Shown here one piece after another: positions 46,909 through 58,073 of a DNA stretch of 64,000 nt. Source of the DNA: Phlebopus portentosus. Its lineage: Eukaryota; Basidiomycota; Agaricomycetes; Boletales; Boletinellaceae. Position numbers and translations under genes: made by a program. A model generated the notes under the pieces. It did not search any database. It was not told where the DNA came from and worked only from the letters and a program-made list of their open reading frames with translations. The DNA is taken from assembly GCA_037892935.1 (NCBI GenBank), contig JAYXKI010000013.1, positions 1,389,186 through 1,453,185 of the forward strand, written 5' to 3'. The number at the start of each line of letters is the position of its first letter. Positions within the stretch are counted from its first letter, which is position 1.

Positions 46909-47070
46909 TCCGTATATGGCGTATAAGCCGTAAACGTCAAAATTTCAGACCTTTGTATACGGATACGGGCGTATATATACGACCCGTATATTTTGCTCTT
47001 ATTGGATCATACGGATACGGCCCCATCCGTATACGGACAGCCCGTATACGGATTATACGCATACGGCCAG
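46909..47070. repeat. Cluster of CCGTATACGG-type palindromes (left)
   Basis: At least eight variants of CGTATACGG/CCGTAT in about 160 bp, in both orientations (CCGTATATGGCGTATAAG, GTATACGGATACGGGCGTAT, CCGTATACGGACAGCCCG). A second cluster at 60316-60447 has the same architecture in inverted orientation. Reminiscent of subterminal repeats at transposon ends. Confidence 0.7.
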
Positions 47071-47099
47071 AGCCGGCTCCTAATAGTGAGATGATTCTC

Positions 47100-48035
47100 T
47101 TTGCTTGTTTATCAAATCAAGCTCACCATCTCAAGCATCAGCATGCGCGACCCAGGAACGATATCAACGCTCATAGAGCATGCCTCGAGATTGCTTCAGA
47201 CTTCCTCATGCCTTCCCTGGTTGATTGGCACCCGAACAATGTCGTTGATCTATGGCGTTGACTGGCCCGTTTGCCTCGCACTAGCAGCAATGCTTCCCGG
47301 AAGTTCGCCCCTTTCATCACGATCAGGTGTATCCATATCTTTGATATAAACCTGGATCGTCAGCTGATGGTTGGCTAGGTGCTCTCGAATGGATCCTGGA
47401 TCGTCGTGATTGCCTCACGTGCCCCTCGAATAGACCCGTTCTGCGTTCGTACCCTGCACTCTCGCTCGGCATTTTCGATACTTGCTGGTATCTCACGGAC
47501 CGGATCTAATAGAGTCATGTTCTTCTATGGCTCCGAATTCGACTATAAGAAGATAAGATTGCTTATAATACTGTTGACGTCAGTTGAATGGCCTGTAGAT
47601 CTTCATCTGGAGGTAGCGCTGTCTCCTGTAATTGACTCAGTTCAGATACCCTTGATTGCAGGCCGAATACCGCTTTTGTAAGGCGTTCTCTTCCTTCAGG
47701 TTCGCTTCGACATTCTTCGTCTTTTTAGGCTCGACTAGGGGAACGTCACATTTGGTAAGTGATTTGGAAAGCTGAGTTGCGAACTGATCAGTAGGCTTGA
47801 ACTCGCTCGGTTTGCTTTTTGATGCGCGAGGGCTGGCGTTCAAATTGGACAACGCCAAAATTATATCTTCAAGTTCAGCAAGAACTCCAGCAAGAGCACA
47901 ATCAAGATTTCCAATTCACCTTGGGTCCTGGCGTATTCAGCATAAACTTCGGTGAGATCCTGCCATTCTTCTGCATGCGGTTGATCATTGAAATGCTCGG
48001 ACTACAGCTGAGCAAGATACCGGAAGGGATGAAGT
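47100..48035 (-). pseudogene. MLP1: MLP1/TPR fragment, third locus
   Basis: The minus strand reads DLTEVYAEYARTQGELE (about 47950), then DQFATQLSKSLTKCDV and NLKEENALQKR (47800-47680), then RVSELSQL and QETALPPDEDLQ. It corresponds to the stretch around 32650-33060 of the plus-strand MLP1 relic (EKFTEVYSEYVRMQ; DAPLPSDEGLQ) but is better preserved in places. Multiple frameshifts. It sits just inside the left palindrome cluster. Confidence 0.65.
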
Positions 48036-48390
48036 AAAGGCCGTATTATAAAGGAACCTGCGGGTGACATGTTAAGTGAACTGTCGCCTCACCTACTGGA
48101 GGGCAGGCATAGAGGTAAGAAGCAACGACCGCGTTGGCAATGGCGGAAACTGAAAGGAGGCGATATATGAGGAGGGAAGAGAAGAAGAGCAACAGTAGCA
48201 ACAAATTGCCAAGATGACTACACATAAACAATAACAAGAAGACTGGTAATATCGAAGATAAACCAAATAGTAAGCAGGACAAATGTAATCTTACTGTAAA
48301 GACTTTGTTTCATCTGTTCGTCGCCATACACAAATTGTGGCGTATTATTTCCAGAATACGCAGTACGTAAAAAGAGACAGCGCGAGATAA

Positions 48391-49916
48391 TCAAAAAAGG
48401 AACTTCACTGCGTGGTGGCCGTACACATAGAAGACGTAGTCGGACATCTCGATCCACTTCGGAGAGCATGGTAAGTCTCTAGGGCCAGCTTTAGTCGATT
48501 CTTCCTTTCCAGGGCACTCTCGGCAGGAACAACGCTTAGTGTCACACAGACTGCATACGAAGCTTTCTCCATGACGGAATGTGAAGGAAGATCGAGGCGT
48601 CGAGTAACGTTTTTTACGAGGTGGTTCCTTACCGTCGACATCCTTGAATATGACTTTTCTGCACGAGGCGAACTTCCTATCAGAGGCGTGAGAAGGAGAA
48701 AAATGACCCGTCAAACAAATAAACGAGACGGACATACCAACGGTGGAAAAATTCCGCGCAGTAATGTCTCTTGCATGTTTTGCAGGTCATGTATGCCCAT
48801 CCGCAGGCGACGTCTCTCCCCGTATCAGTTTTTTTGTGGGCGGTGCAGCAGTGACAGATGGGTTCTTCCTTGGCGATCGCGCTCCATAACGTCATAGTCA
48901 TTTTACGTCCGGGCATATGAGCGAGACTTTGTTTGTAGATATCATGTTGATATCTATCCTTCTTAGTAATTTCGGCGATCCGTGACAAGATCTCTTCTTC
49001 TCTGTATTTATAGGGTCCCGGAATCGCCATCGGTTCTTCGAAAGCAACTGGCGTTCCGTATGCGATGATAAGGATCAGACACATCGTGACAGAAAGTCGA
49101 TACGAAATACTCACGAGAACGACGTCCTACGGTGCTTTCATTTTCAGCAGCGGGATCGGCAGATGCTTCGACCGTGACTTCCTCGTATTCGCGGTATTGA
49201 CGACTGGTGGCGCCTTTCTCACCAGCAGTCTCACCAGTTCCTTCGCCAGAGCATCCATTTGATGTATCTAACAACGCCGGAAACGATAAAAGAGGTAATC
49301 AGTGTTGCCCAGTGAGGATAATTTCTGTTGGACGAACCCTGTAGCGTACTTCCATCAAGGTCCACGTATTGGGCAAAGAAATCGACCCCAGAATCGTTTT
49401 GCGCAATTGCCTCCTCTAATAGTAGATGATGATAAAGAGAGGATTCAAGCAAGCGCGAGCTGTATACGAACGAACCATTCGCAAAACTGAGTCCAAGTGC
49501 TGCATGCATAACGCGTTAATGGTCGACTAACACCGTATGCCAATGAACATACATTCTGGCAGCGGCGGCAGCCAATCCTTGAAAGGCCTCATACACTGAG
49601 CGTTGAGCATAGAATCTTCACTGGCATCTGACGGAAATCATATACACGGACGGGTGAGTCAGCTCAGGGCAAGTCCGCGTCGCGACGATAGTCAATGCTT
49701 ACCCACAGCCTGAGGATCGAACGTCTGCCCTGGCCATTCATCGGCAATCGTTGGCAAGCCCGTGGAGAAGGCGTCTGCGCCTTCATCAAAGTTCATTTGC
49801 GATAGATCAAGGGCAAAATAGGAACAGAAATGAAAAGACACAGGACCGGGTTTATATAGTAGATCATCACATACCCGTACTGCGCAGCGCAAGAGCTTAC
49901 ATACAATTCGGGCCAC
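48391..49916 (-). CDS. Cysteine-rich, probable zinc-binding hypothetical protein, multi-exon
   Basis: Likely exons on the minus strand: about 49850-49706 (DEGADAFSTGLPTIADEW), about 49640-49545 (YEAFQGLAAAAARMYVHWHT), 49509-49346 (ALGLSFANGSFVYSSRLLES; FFAQYVDLDGSTLQ), a middle exon at about 49274-49118, 49035-48740 (IPGPYKYREEEILSRIAEI; PICHCCTAHKKTDTG; TCKTCKRHYCAEFFHRW) and about 48675-48391 (SFVCSLCDTKRCSCRECPG). The CxxC pairs (CHCC, CKTC with HYC, then CSLC, CSCREC) look like two zinc-binding modules. The first intron joins are clean; the phase at 49274 is ambiguous. No stops in the C-terminal exons. Family not recognised; it might bind DNA, RNA or protein. Confidence 0.5.
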
Positions 49917-50089
49917 CTCTCGTAGACATCAGCAAGCCGATCGATACGAGAGCGCTACAAGGTCACCGTAGATGTATCCCGAAAGCCGGCGCGGGGGACG
50001 GCGAGTGATAAGGCGGGTATATTGCTGGAACAGATTGACTGAGGAACTCTGGAACGCATATTGGTGGTGGTGGTCGGCAATGGTATTGT

Positions 50090-50539
50090 CACAGCGGGCA
50101 AAAACCGGTTTCGGCAGTGCTGCGATAACGGTCGAAAGTAGGAATGAAATTAATAATCGCGTCAATGATTGCGTCAGCGTCGTGACTTATTATGGCAACG
50201 TGCCTCTCGACTTTGTTGAGACAATAAATTGCGTAACCAGTTGCGAAAGGGGTTTCGACCCATCTGAGATTACAAATAGTAACGTGTTTGCCACAGAAAG
50301 GGAAATTTGAAATCTCGGCAAGGTCGCGATTTATTATGTCACACACGATTTCCCTCTTTGTGAGATTTCAAATGTCACAACTGACGCAATTAGTAATTTT
50401 GCTACCGGTTGCACTCGGGTGAGCGATCAGTGGCTGCTCAGCGGGCCGTTCAGCGGGCGATCACTGCATTTGGTGGGTGATCTGCGGGCGATCTGTGCAG
50501 TGGGCTGTTCAGTGGGCGATCAGTGTGAGTGAGCGGGCG
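50090..50539 (+). repeat. Left terminal inverted repeat of the SMC1 element
   Basis: About 450 bp. The outer 300 bp are unique sequence; the inner 140 bp contain short direct repeats of GGGCGATC and CAGCGGGC. It is CpG-rich compared with the right arm. Confidence 0.9.
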
Positions 50540-50559
50540 ATGGGTGGGATGCGTCAACT

Positions 50560-50632
50560 TCTTGTCTTCTTGCCACCATCATCCTCCACCCTGTCTTCTT
50601 TCATTGTCCCTGCTTACTTTAATGGTCCGCAA
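50560..50632 (+). pseudogene. HSP70: HSP70 micro-fragment at the start of the captured insert
   Basis: Between the left TIR and SMC1 the plus strand reads TTCATTGTCCCTGCTTACTT and onward through the CCGCAAC at about 50627. It matches the HSP70 segment on the minus strand near 28555-28530 at 28 of 35 positions and would encode IVPAYFN, an HSP70 ATPase motif. The preceding TCTTGCCACCA also matches the leader of the HSP70 copies. Short, so moderately supported. Confidence 0.5.
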
Positions 50633-52810
50633 CATTAAGCAACTGCGCGACCTGAACAAATCAAGGCCACGAAGTACAGCAGATGAGAATCTAGTGGCCG
50701 AGATCACACGCATAGAATCGTCCCTGACTCTAGCGAAAGATGACTTGGTATGCTTAAGTCGGCTCTTTTGTCAGGGTACTAAGGAGTGACTATTTATATC
50801 ACAGGCTGCTTTAACCTCAAGTCTTAAAGGCAAGCAGGATGAGCTGCGACACATCAAGAGCGAAATGAAAAAGTAGACGCCAGAATTGAAGCAGGTTCGC
50901 GCCTTGTGACACAATGCCATTTTGGAGGTATTGAAACAGAATTTACAGGCCAAAGCGAATCACGCTGCTCTGGTCGAAAGGATAGAAGCTCTGTCAGCAG
51001 TCGTCAACGAAGAGGAGGATGGAATATTCGCACGATTCTGCGCACAAATCGGCGTGGAAAACATTCGGGAATACGAATCGCGGCAGCTGAAAGCCGCGAG
51101 CGAGGAGGCCGCAGCCCGTAGGCGTTTCGAGACACAAATTGCACGTCTTACCCATCAGTAAGTTCCTTTTTTTTACAGTTCGCCGTGAAGATCAGACGCA
51201 TTGAGCAACGCCCCCAGATCGCAATTCGAGGAACAGCAACTGGCAACGCTGCAGGAGTGCCTTGCAATGCTTGACACCGCTATAAATACCGAGCGCGCAG
51301 CTATTAAGAAGCATGAAGCCGAAAAGCAAGCAGACCAGGAAGAAATTGATCAACTTCAAGGGTCTATCCTCGAGCTTCAAGAGGAGCTCAAGGAACTCAA
51401 CGAGGTTTTAGAGACTAAGACGAAGGAACTTGATGCCGTCAAGAAGAACACCGCTAGAGCGTCAAAAGTCCTTGACCATGCCCTAAAGGAAATTGAATAA
51501 GCATCCGTTTCCTATAACATCATCTAATCATGTGGATATAGAATGACGAGATTGAAAAACTTGCTCTGGAAAGATCGTCCATCTATCGAAGGTGTCGGTT
51601 GGAAGGGATCAAACTTCCTCTCAGATCATGCAGCTTAAAGAACGTTCCGATTGAAGAGGTGAGCTTTGGCTCGATTTCCCGTCGTACAATCAGTTCTCAC
51701 TGCTTTATGTCACTCACTTCAATGCAGAATCTTCGAGAAGAGGTGGCAATGGACATTGACGACGAAGACGGTACACAGAGGCCTCGACGTGTCCCTGATT
51801 ATGGTATTGAGGTCGAGTTTGACTTACTGGACGACGAGGAGCGAGAAGTCAGTACTGTCAAGTCCTTTTCGTGTATGAACAGTGACACTGACGGAAATCG
51901 TTCAGGATGGATCAGCAGAGATGGGATCAACGTACGATTCGTCCATCACCAAGCTTAATACAGAGATTGAGCGCATGGCACCGAACATGAAGGCGATGGA
52001 GAGGTCAGATAAATCTGGTTCTTAATTAAGAACATTCATTAACATCCGGATGTAGACTGGACGATGTTCAAACCAAGCTGCTGGACATGGAGAAAGAGGC
52101 TGAGAAAGCCCGCAAAGAATCGAAACGCGCTCGAGACGAATTTAACGAAATGAGAAAGCGAAGGTAAATATTGTGACGTGGCGAAGCTTAATCTTGCTTA
52201 TGATGACCTGATTCTGCAGATGCGATCTTTTCAACAAAGCTTTCACTCATATTTCGGAGCGCATTGACCAGATCTACAAAGACCTTACGAAAGGGAAGGC
52301 TGCGCCAATGGGTGGTGTTGCGTATCTGAGCCTGGAAGACAGTGGGGTTAGTCGATAAGTTTTGTATCAGAAAGAGATATTTGCTAAGCTTTTCATGCAG
52401 GAATCATTTGCTGCTGGCATCAAATACCATACGAAGCCTACGATGAAGCGATTTAGAGATATGGAGCAGCTCCCGGGAGGAGAGAAGACTGTCGCTGCTC
52501 TCGCATTGCTTTTCGCTATTCACAGGTATATCTTTCTTCGTTCTTGATGAGGTTGATGCAGCACTCGCCAATACGAATGTCGCCAAGATTGCTAATTACA
52601 TCCGTTCTCGAGCGTCTGGCGAGTTCCAGTTTGTGGTCGTTAGCTTGAAGAATTCTCTGTGCGGAGGAGGTAACTCATTGGTAGGTATCTACCGTGATCA
52701 GGAGGTGAATAACTCTAGCTCCTTAACATTAGACGTAAGTGACTTTCTATCGTACCACTCGCAAAACTAACGAAGAGTTTCTCTCTCAGCTCACGCAATA
52801 TGAAGATTGA
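50618..52810 (+). pseudogene. SMC1: Cohesin SMC1, C-terminal half, inside the TIR element
   Basis: About ten exons with normal short introns encode the second coiled coil and ATPase head: LRDLNKSRPRSTADENLVAE, FCAQIGVENIREYESRQLKA, LKELNEVLETKTKELDAVKK, NDEIEKLALERSSIYRRCRL, NTEIERMAPNMKAMER, CDLFNKAFTHISERIDQIYK, GKAAPMGGVAYLSLEDS, then [19 protein letters not shown] (ABC signature, Ser to Pro), [20 protein letters not shown] (Walker B, intact) and VGIYRDQEVN before LTQYED and the stop. SMC1 is a ring subunit of cohesin. Lesions: TAG after KSEMKK (about 50876), TGA near 50907, lost splice donor after 51500, and a deletion between FAIH and the Walker B motif. The N-terminal half and hinge are absent. 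Not functional. Confidence 0.9.
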
Positions 52811-53081
52811 TTGCCGCGAACTCAGCTGTATCACCACGCACTCTATTTATTATATCAACCCTCGCTGTCATAATCATAAATGTAATAACAATATGTAGCT
52901 TGTACGAATTCCACAACATAAAATGGGCATACGGAGTGAATGTGATGATCAATGCAATGCGAACGCGAACGGCAAATAGAAGAGAAGACAGCGAAGGGCA
53001 AAGGAAATACCTAGCACAAAAATGACCGTCGATGAAAGAAGTTGAGATGAGATTATATGTAATAAAATTCTTTCCACTCAT

Positions 53082-53526
53082 TGCCCGCTCACTCACACTG
53101 ATCGCCCACTGAACAGCCCATGGATCGCCCACAGATCACCCACCAAATGCAGTGATTGCCCGCTGAATAGCCCGCTGAGCAGCCACTGATCGCTCACCCG
53201 AGTGCAACCAGTAGCGAAATTACTAATTGCGTCAGTTGTGACATTTGAAATCTCACAAAGAGGGAAATTGTGTGTGACATAACAAATCGTGACCTTGCCG
53301 AGATTTCAAATTTCCCTTTCTGTGACAAACACATTGCTATTTGTAATCTCAGATGGGTTGAAACCCCTTTCGCAACTGGTTACACAATTTATTGTCTCAA
53401 CAAAGTCGAGAGGCACATTGCCATAATAAGTCACAACCCTGACACAATCATTGATGCAATTATTAATTTCATTCCTACTTTCGACCGTTATTGCAGCACT
53501 GCCGAAACTGGTTTTTGCCTGCTGTG
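53082..53526 (-). repeat. Right terminal inverted repeat of the SMC1 element
   Basis: About 445 bp, roughly 94% like the left arm by eye. Of the differences, 17 are CpG in the left arm and TpG or CpA here; only one is the reverse. There is also a small indel near the inner end. Confidence 0.9.
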
Positions 53527-54840
53527 TGTGGTTTGTGATTTGCGTGCATTCATTCCCACACTCTCAGTTAGCCTCATGAAATGTTGGAGATTGAATGCAC
53601 TTTATACCAGTTTCTTTAACCTCTATCCCTGCATTGCACAACTTGATATCAACAAAAGAAACTTGTAAAATAGTATATCTATATTCATTCCTGTATGGCT
53701 GCAGATTTATTTTTTCAAACAACTTGAATTTAGAATTTATATAGCTGATTTAAAAGATTACAGTGTGCATATCTTAGGATTGAGTACAAAACTTGAAATT
53801 ATAAATCCAGAGAATGAATCATTTGCATCCAAAACCCTTGCTACTGCAACAAGAATGACAAATTTTTGTGCTGTTGTGGAGTAGATATCTGCCATCTCAG
53901 ATGGCAGAAGACTAGCTTTTCATGGCACTGAGTGTAAAAACAAAGCTTATTATTCAAAAAAGTAATTCTTTTCTAAAGATTATATCAGAATGGACTCAAA
54001 CAGATTCAAATTCCTATAAAAACAAGTCCAGAGTTTCATTGAGAGAGCATGCACAAGATTGTAGTTGAGAGTGAAGTAGTGTACATTATTCCTAAGTGAC
54101 TTTCTATATATGGGCACATTTTTGATCTCTGGCTGCAAGTCATGTGCAGATGTTAACTATAAGGTCTTGCAACATTGGTAGTGCCATCGCATGCATTCCT
54201 ACAAGCCATGCCATGTCATGCCAGTGATTAATGTAGGCTTGAGTCACTTTGAATCCTTTTTAACTGGCTGTCAAGTCACCCACATCACATAAAATATAGT
54301 AGGAAAGTGTTAAGTATATGTAATCTTACTTGTATGAACTTGTTATCTGCTTTTTGAAAATTTCTATAGAAAATTGGTCAAAATATAACAAAATCTTGTT
54401 GGCAATGACCAATAAAAATAGTTTTTAATACAATTGAAGAAATCATGTAAAAATACATATTGTGCACTTTATATAGAAGAAATTTGTAAATGTGGAAGGC
54501 CTGAAGTTTAAGAACTTAAAAAGAGTCTGGGAATGCTCTGTTTCAATATATCTCCCTCAAATGGGCACCAATACCACTGACTTCTCTACAAAGACATCAT
54601 TTCTGTCACAGGAAGTCTTCAGACCCATTTGCATGTAATCAACTTTTGGTGTTGAGGATAACTAGTACTGCAATATGCATACTGAAGAGATGTTAGATAT
54701 ATGCTATAAAGAATGAAGAAGCACTCAACAAACAATAATAATTCAAGACAGAAAAACTTCATTAAATACATATAGTATGATAATATACAGCCACGCACAA
54801 CTATTATACATGACTATTTGCTTTAAATTTCTTTTATTGT
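53527..54840. other. AT-rich, CpG-poor stretch without gene
   Basis: No open frame of note. CpG is almost absent while TG and CA are common, in contrast to the gene-like regions on either side. This suggests old, methylated repeat DNA. The right arm of the SMC1 element, which borders it, shows the same decay. Confidence 0.5.
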
Positions 54841-55022
54841 GGTAAATTGAGAAGTGACACAGTGAGATCGGCGTGAGTTATCCAAAAAAAGCAACAATTT
54901 GAGCTCCGCCTTTGCCAGTCCCCACACGCACACACACAAGTTCTCGGTCGAGTCCCATGCACTGGCCGTAGTCGCTCAAGTGTCCCTGTTTCTTTGTTAC
55001 CCTCAACATCTATGACATCACT

Positions 55023-55410
55023 TTGTTCAAATACAAGCACGTGAGCCTACGAAAACCCGCAGATCAAGCAACCCAAACGAAAACTACTGGCACGGACATC
55101 GATTCCGAGTCTTCGCTAGTCGACATCATTCCCAGCGTACCTGTCCAGATCATCGACTATGATCGAGTTCGTCCCATGACTCGGTCTCTCGGCAACAAAC
55201 GTCCACATTCGCATCCGGAGCGTTATTCAATTGCAATCCTCTTTCTCCGACACTCTTACCAGCGAACCAGATCCTGACAATCGACCCACCCTACCTAAGC
55301 GAGATGACAGCGATTACAGATGCCCATTATGCCTTGACCAGGACGCGGACGGATACCTGAACTGAGCAGTGTCAGGTGTGATCATGTTTTCTTTACGCCG
55401 TGCGTATTTT
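55023..55410 (+). pseudogene. RING-finger protein fragment
   Basis: Plus-strand exon with KPADQATQTKTTGTDID and an acidic/Ser-rich linker, then in another frame RDDSDYRCPLCLDQDADG, and after a shift LSSVRCDHVFFTPC. The spacing fits a RING domain (C-x2-C, then C-x-H-x-F-x-x-x-C), with one Cys of the usual CGHVFC replaced by Phe. RING proteins are usually ubiquitin or SUMO-targeted ligases. Frameshifts and a TGA between the two halves show it is dead. It ends about 200 bp before the HIR1 fragment. Confidence 0.55.
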
Positions 55411-55621
55411 TTTTAATATTTTCATCTGTCGTTCGCTGACAAAGATAAAGCACCTTCGACGTATTTTCCTCAGTTTCTGGCTTGTATTTTATCGTTGTTG
55501 GTGCCATTGCTCTCAAGCAGGTGCGATTAGATAAAGTTCATAAAGCTATCCTGGGTGATGCATCAAGGCTCGTGTCCGTACGCACAAGCAACCAGTGTGT
55601 GTTCTAATATTTTGTGCAGAC

Positions 55622-56850
55622 AGCTATCGATATTCTCGGTCCACGTCTACCCAGACGGCTCCCGCATAGCTACATGCGGACTCGACGCGAAGATCTACAT
55701 ATGGATCACGAAACCTCTTCTCAACGAGGCAGCCGATGCAGTGAACAGGCCGCCTAAGTCGCTCTGTACGCTCACAGTGCACACTGGCCCCGTTCTTGCT
55801 GTCCATTGGGCATACTCAGAGCGCTGGCTTTCAAGTCGCAGCGACGACGAGATTATCATGATCCGGGATCTCGACCCGTCCGTGGGATATTTTTTTCTGC
55901 TTTCGCATTAGAACGAATTCCGCGCTCATGGATGGTGCCAGAACAGGTTCTAGAAAGGTTTGGAGCTCGGACGGAGTCAACGCTGAAGGATGGAAGCCTC
56001 CCAAGCGTCTCCCAGGCCATGAAAGTGGTATGAATTATAATCATGCTCAACATTATTTTCATTGCCTTTATCGATTTATTAGATGTAACAGATCTCGCTT
56101 GGGCTCCTGAGGACCGTTTCCTTGCCTCGACTGGTCTTTATTCTTAAATCATGATCTGGTGCGGTTACAACTTGGAACAACTCACCAAACTCGACATGCA
56201 CCAGGGTTTCGTAAAGGATGTGTGCCGGGACCCTGTGGGCGAATTCCTCCCTAGCCAGTCTGACGACCGCACTGTGCACATGTAGAGGATCACTAACTAG
56301 TGTCTGGAGGCGACAGTCACAGAACCTCTTTAACGTTCGCCCGGTGGCACGTCCTTCCGTCGGCTGAGGTGCGTCTACATTTATCATATTCTCAATTTCC
56401 AGCTCATAGGATTTGCTTCAGCTGGTCCCGATGGTGCGCACATAAAAGCGTCGAACGCAACAAACAACAATGGATACGGGTTCACTGCAGCCGTCAGCTC
56501 TCACAATACACGGACGCCCGACATTAGTCTTGTCGGTCATGAGAATACTGTCGAGGTCGCTTGCTACAACCCGCACATCTTCCTGCGCGATCCGCAGATG
56601 CCGGTCGTAACATCCAACGTATGCGGCGTCGTCGCTCTGGGCTCAGACGGCCGCTCCATCAACTTCTGGCGGACGAGAAGCACGCGACCGATCAGTGTTG
56701 CAAAGGAGGTCTTTGGGAGACGGATTATGGACCTTAGCTGGTATGCAGACGGTAGTTGTATGGTGTTGAGCGATAGCACCCTGACTACGCTAGCATTCGA
56801 ACTTGAGGCTCAGCGCCAGTATCTCAGCAAACTTGGCTTCTCCATTTGCC
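55622..56850 (+). pseudogene. HIR1: Histone chaperone HIR1/HIRA, WD40 N-terminal part
   Basis: Frames in order: FSVHVYPDGSRIATCGLDAK (55630), RPPKSLCTLTVHTGPVLAVH, SDDEIIMIRDLDPS, then KVWSSDGVNAEGWKPPKRLP (55958), an intron, LAWAPEDRFLAS, HQGFVKDVCRDPVGEFLPSQ, DGAHIKASNATNNNGYGFTA, DISLVGHENTVEVACYNPHI (56520), VVTSNVCGVVALGSDGRSIN, RPISVAKEVFGRRIMDLSW and AFELEAQRQYLSKLGF (56795). This is the seven-bladed propeller half of HIR1, which deposits H3-H4 outside replication. Several stops (for example within the second and fourth repeats) and frameshifts kill it. The C-terminal Hira domain is missing. Confidence 0.85.
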
Positions 56851-58073
56851 AAATAGCTACTTGCATTCTGCTGCTGAGCCGACGCTGTCTGTCATTGGTA
56901 AACGGACACGCAATGAGACGAGCCGTACCTACCTGACGCCTCCATTTGTGCAACAGCAACATAGATCCGGTCGTGCAGGATCTTCGCGACCGTGTGAACA
57001 AGTCACCTAGTTCGTCGCCCGGCGCGTTCCCAAGATTTGTGATCGTGATCGCGGGCAACGACGCGTGAAGCCTACAGTTGCAGGTTCACTTGGAACCGCA
57101 GCAAGTGTCCATTTGGCGTCGATCTCTTCAGCATCAATTTCTATTCCCACACAGCTACCTCTGCCATTGCTGCCCGTGCATTGTTTTGTGATGTTTTTCA
57201 TAGCTATATAATATAAAGTGATCTTGGAACTGATATGCATGGGTCATTGCAAGTGTATATACTTGTGCAAAGTAAAAGCCTAAAATGAAGGTATTGAATG
57301 CGGTCAAATCTCTCTCTGAATCCTCTTGTAATTTCCCAAATCCCTTCAAACTGCGAACCGGTCATAATGAATCTAGTTGTAATGGAAGATCCCTGGAAAC
57401 TTCTGAATTCTGTCAAATTACAGTGGAACTACATGTAATTCAATGTATTCTGGCCTTCCATTTTTTTCTGATGGCTGCACAGCCGCAGGCAGTCAACTGA
57501 GCGCACTGTTGATTGCATGTGACTGTGACTATCCCACATGATCCTCAGTCGGAAATACAGTCGGATATAAAGTGTTCCACACCCGAATTTGGAAGATGGA
57601 TTGCATGTCTTTTCTTGGGAAACAACTTGAATCAAGGGCATCTCCCGTCTTTGCCGACATGAGCAAGTTGGCGAAGTTGTATCCAATCCTTATAAAGCAT
57701 GAAAATAGTAGGGGGGGGGGGGGGGGGGTGAATACTTTTTGTACCCACGTAATAGTATGTACTTAATTTAGTAGATAGATTTGGAACGTTGGCAAGGATT
57801 TCTAGGTCTAGCTCGAGAACATTGCGTCTGCGTCTTCAGGCTCACTTTGTTGTGAGTGTTTGTGATTAACACGCGAGATATGAGCACGCTCAATGTTTAC
57901 AGTATATAGCGCCAGTCTTCTCTATGTATTGGCATTGCGTGATTGGGTTGTTTTAGCCACCTGAAGCACCTCAGAACGCAAAATAAATCATCTCTCAAAG
58001 AATACTCGCCCGTTCTGCGTGGTCATAGTGTTAAAATCATGCTTTGATCATATTTCAGCTTGAATAAGAGTAA
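56851..58073. other. Intergenic with an 18-base G run
   Basis: No supported gene. 57170-57560 is AT-rich and CpG-poor. A run of 18 G (57711-57728) is preceded by GAAAATAGTA. Such a run can form G-quadruplex structure and is prone to length error in sequencing. Confidence 0.5.

Larger units (their letters stand above)
50090..53526. mobile_element. Long-TIR DNA transposon carrying an SMC1 gene fragment
   Basis: Terminal inverted repeats of about 450 bp (50090-50539 and 53082-53526), both starting CACAGC(G/A)GGCAAAAACC, enclose 2.5 kb that is almost entirely the 3' half of an SMC1 gene. There is no transposase inside, so it is non-autonomous. Long inverted ends plus captured host gene with introns resemble a Pack-MULE. 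Target-site duplication is not clear: the outer 9 bp are TGGTATTGT on the left and TGGTTTGTG shortly after the right end, similar but not identical. Superfamily therefore undetermined. Confidence 0.8.

Noticed and set aside
50041..53540. Exact target-site duplication around the SMC1 element
   Set aside because: TGGTATTGT and TGGTTTGTG are similar but offset and not identical; not claimed.
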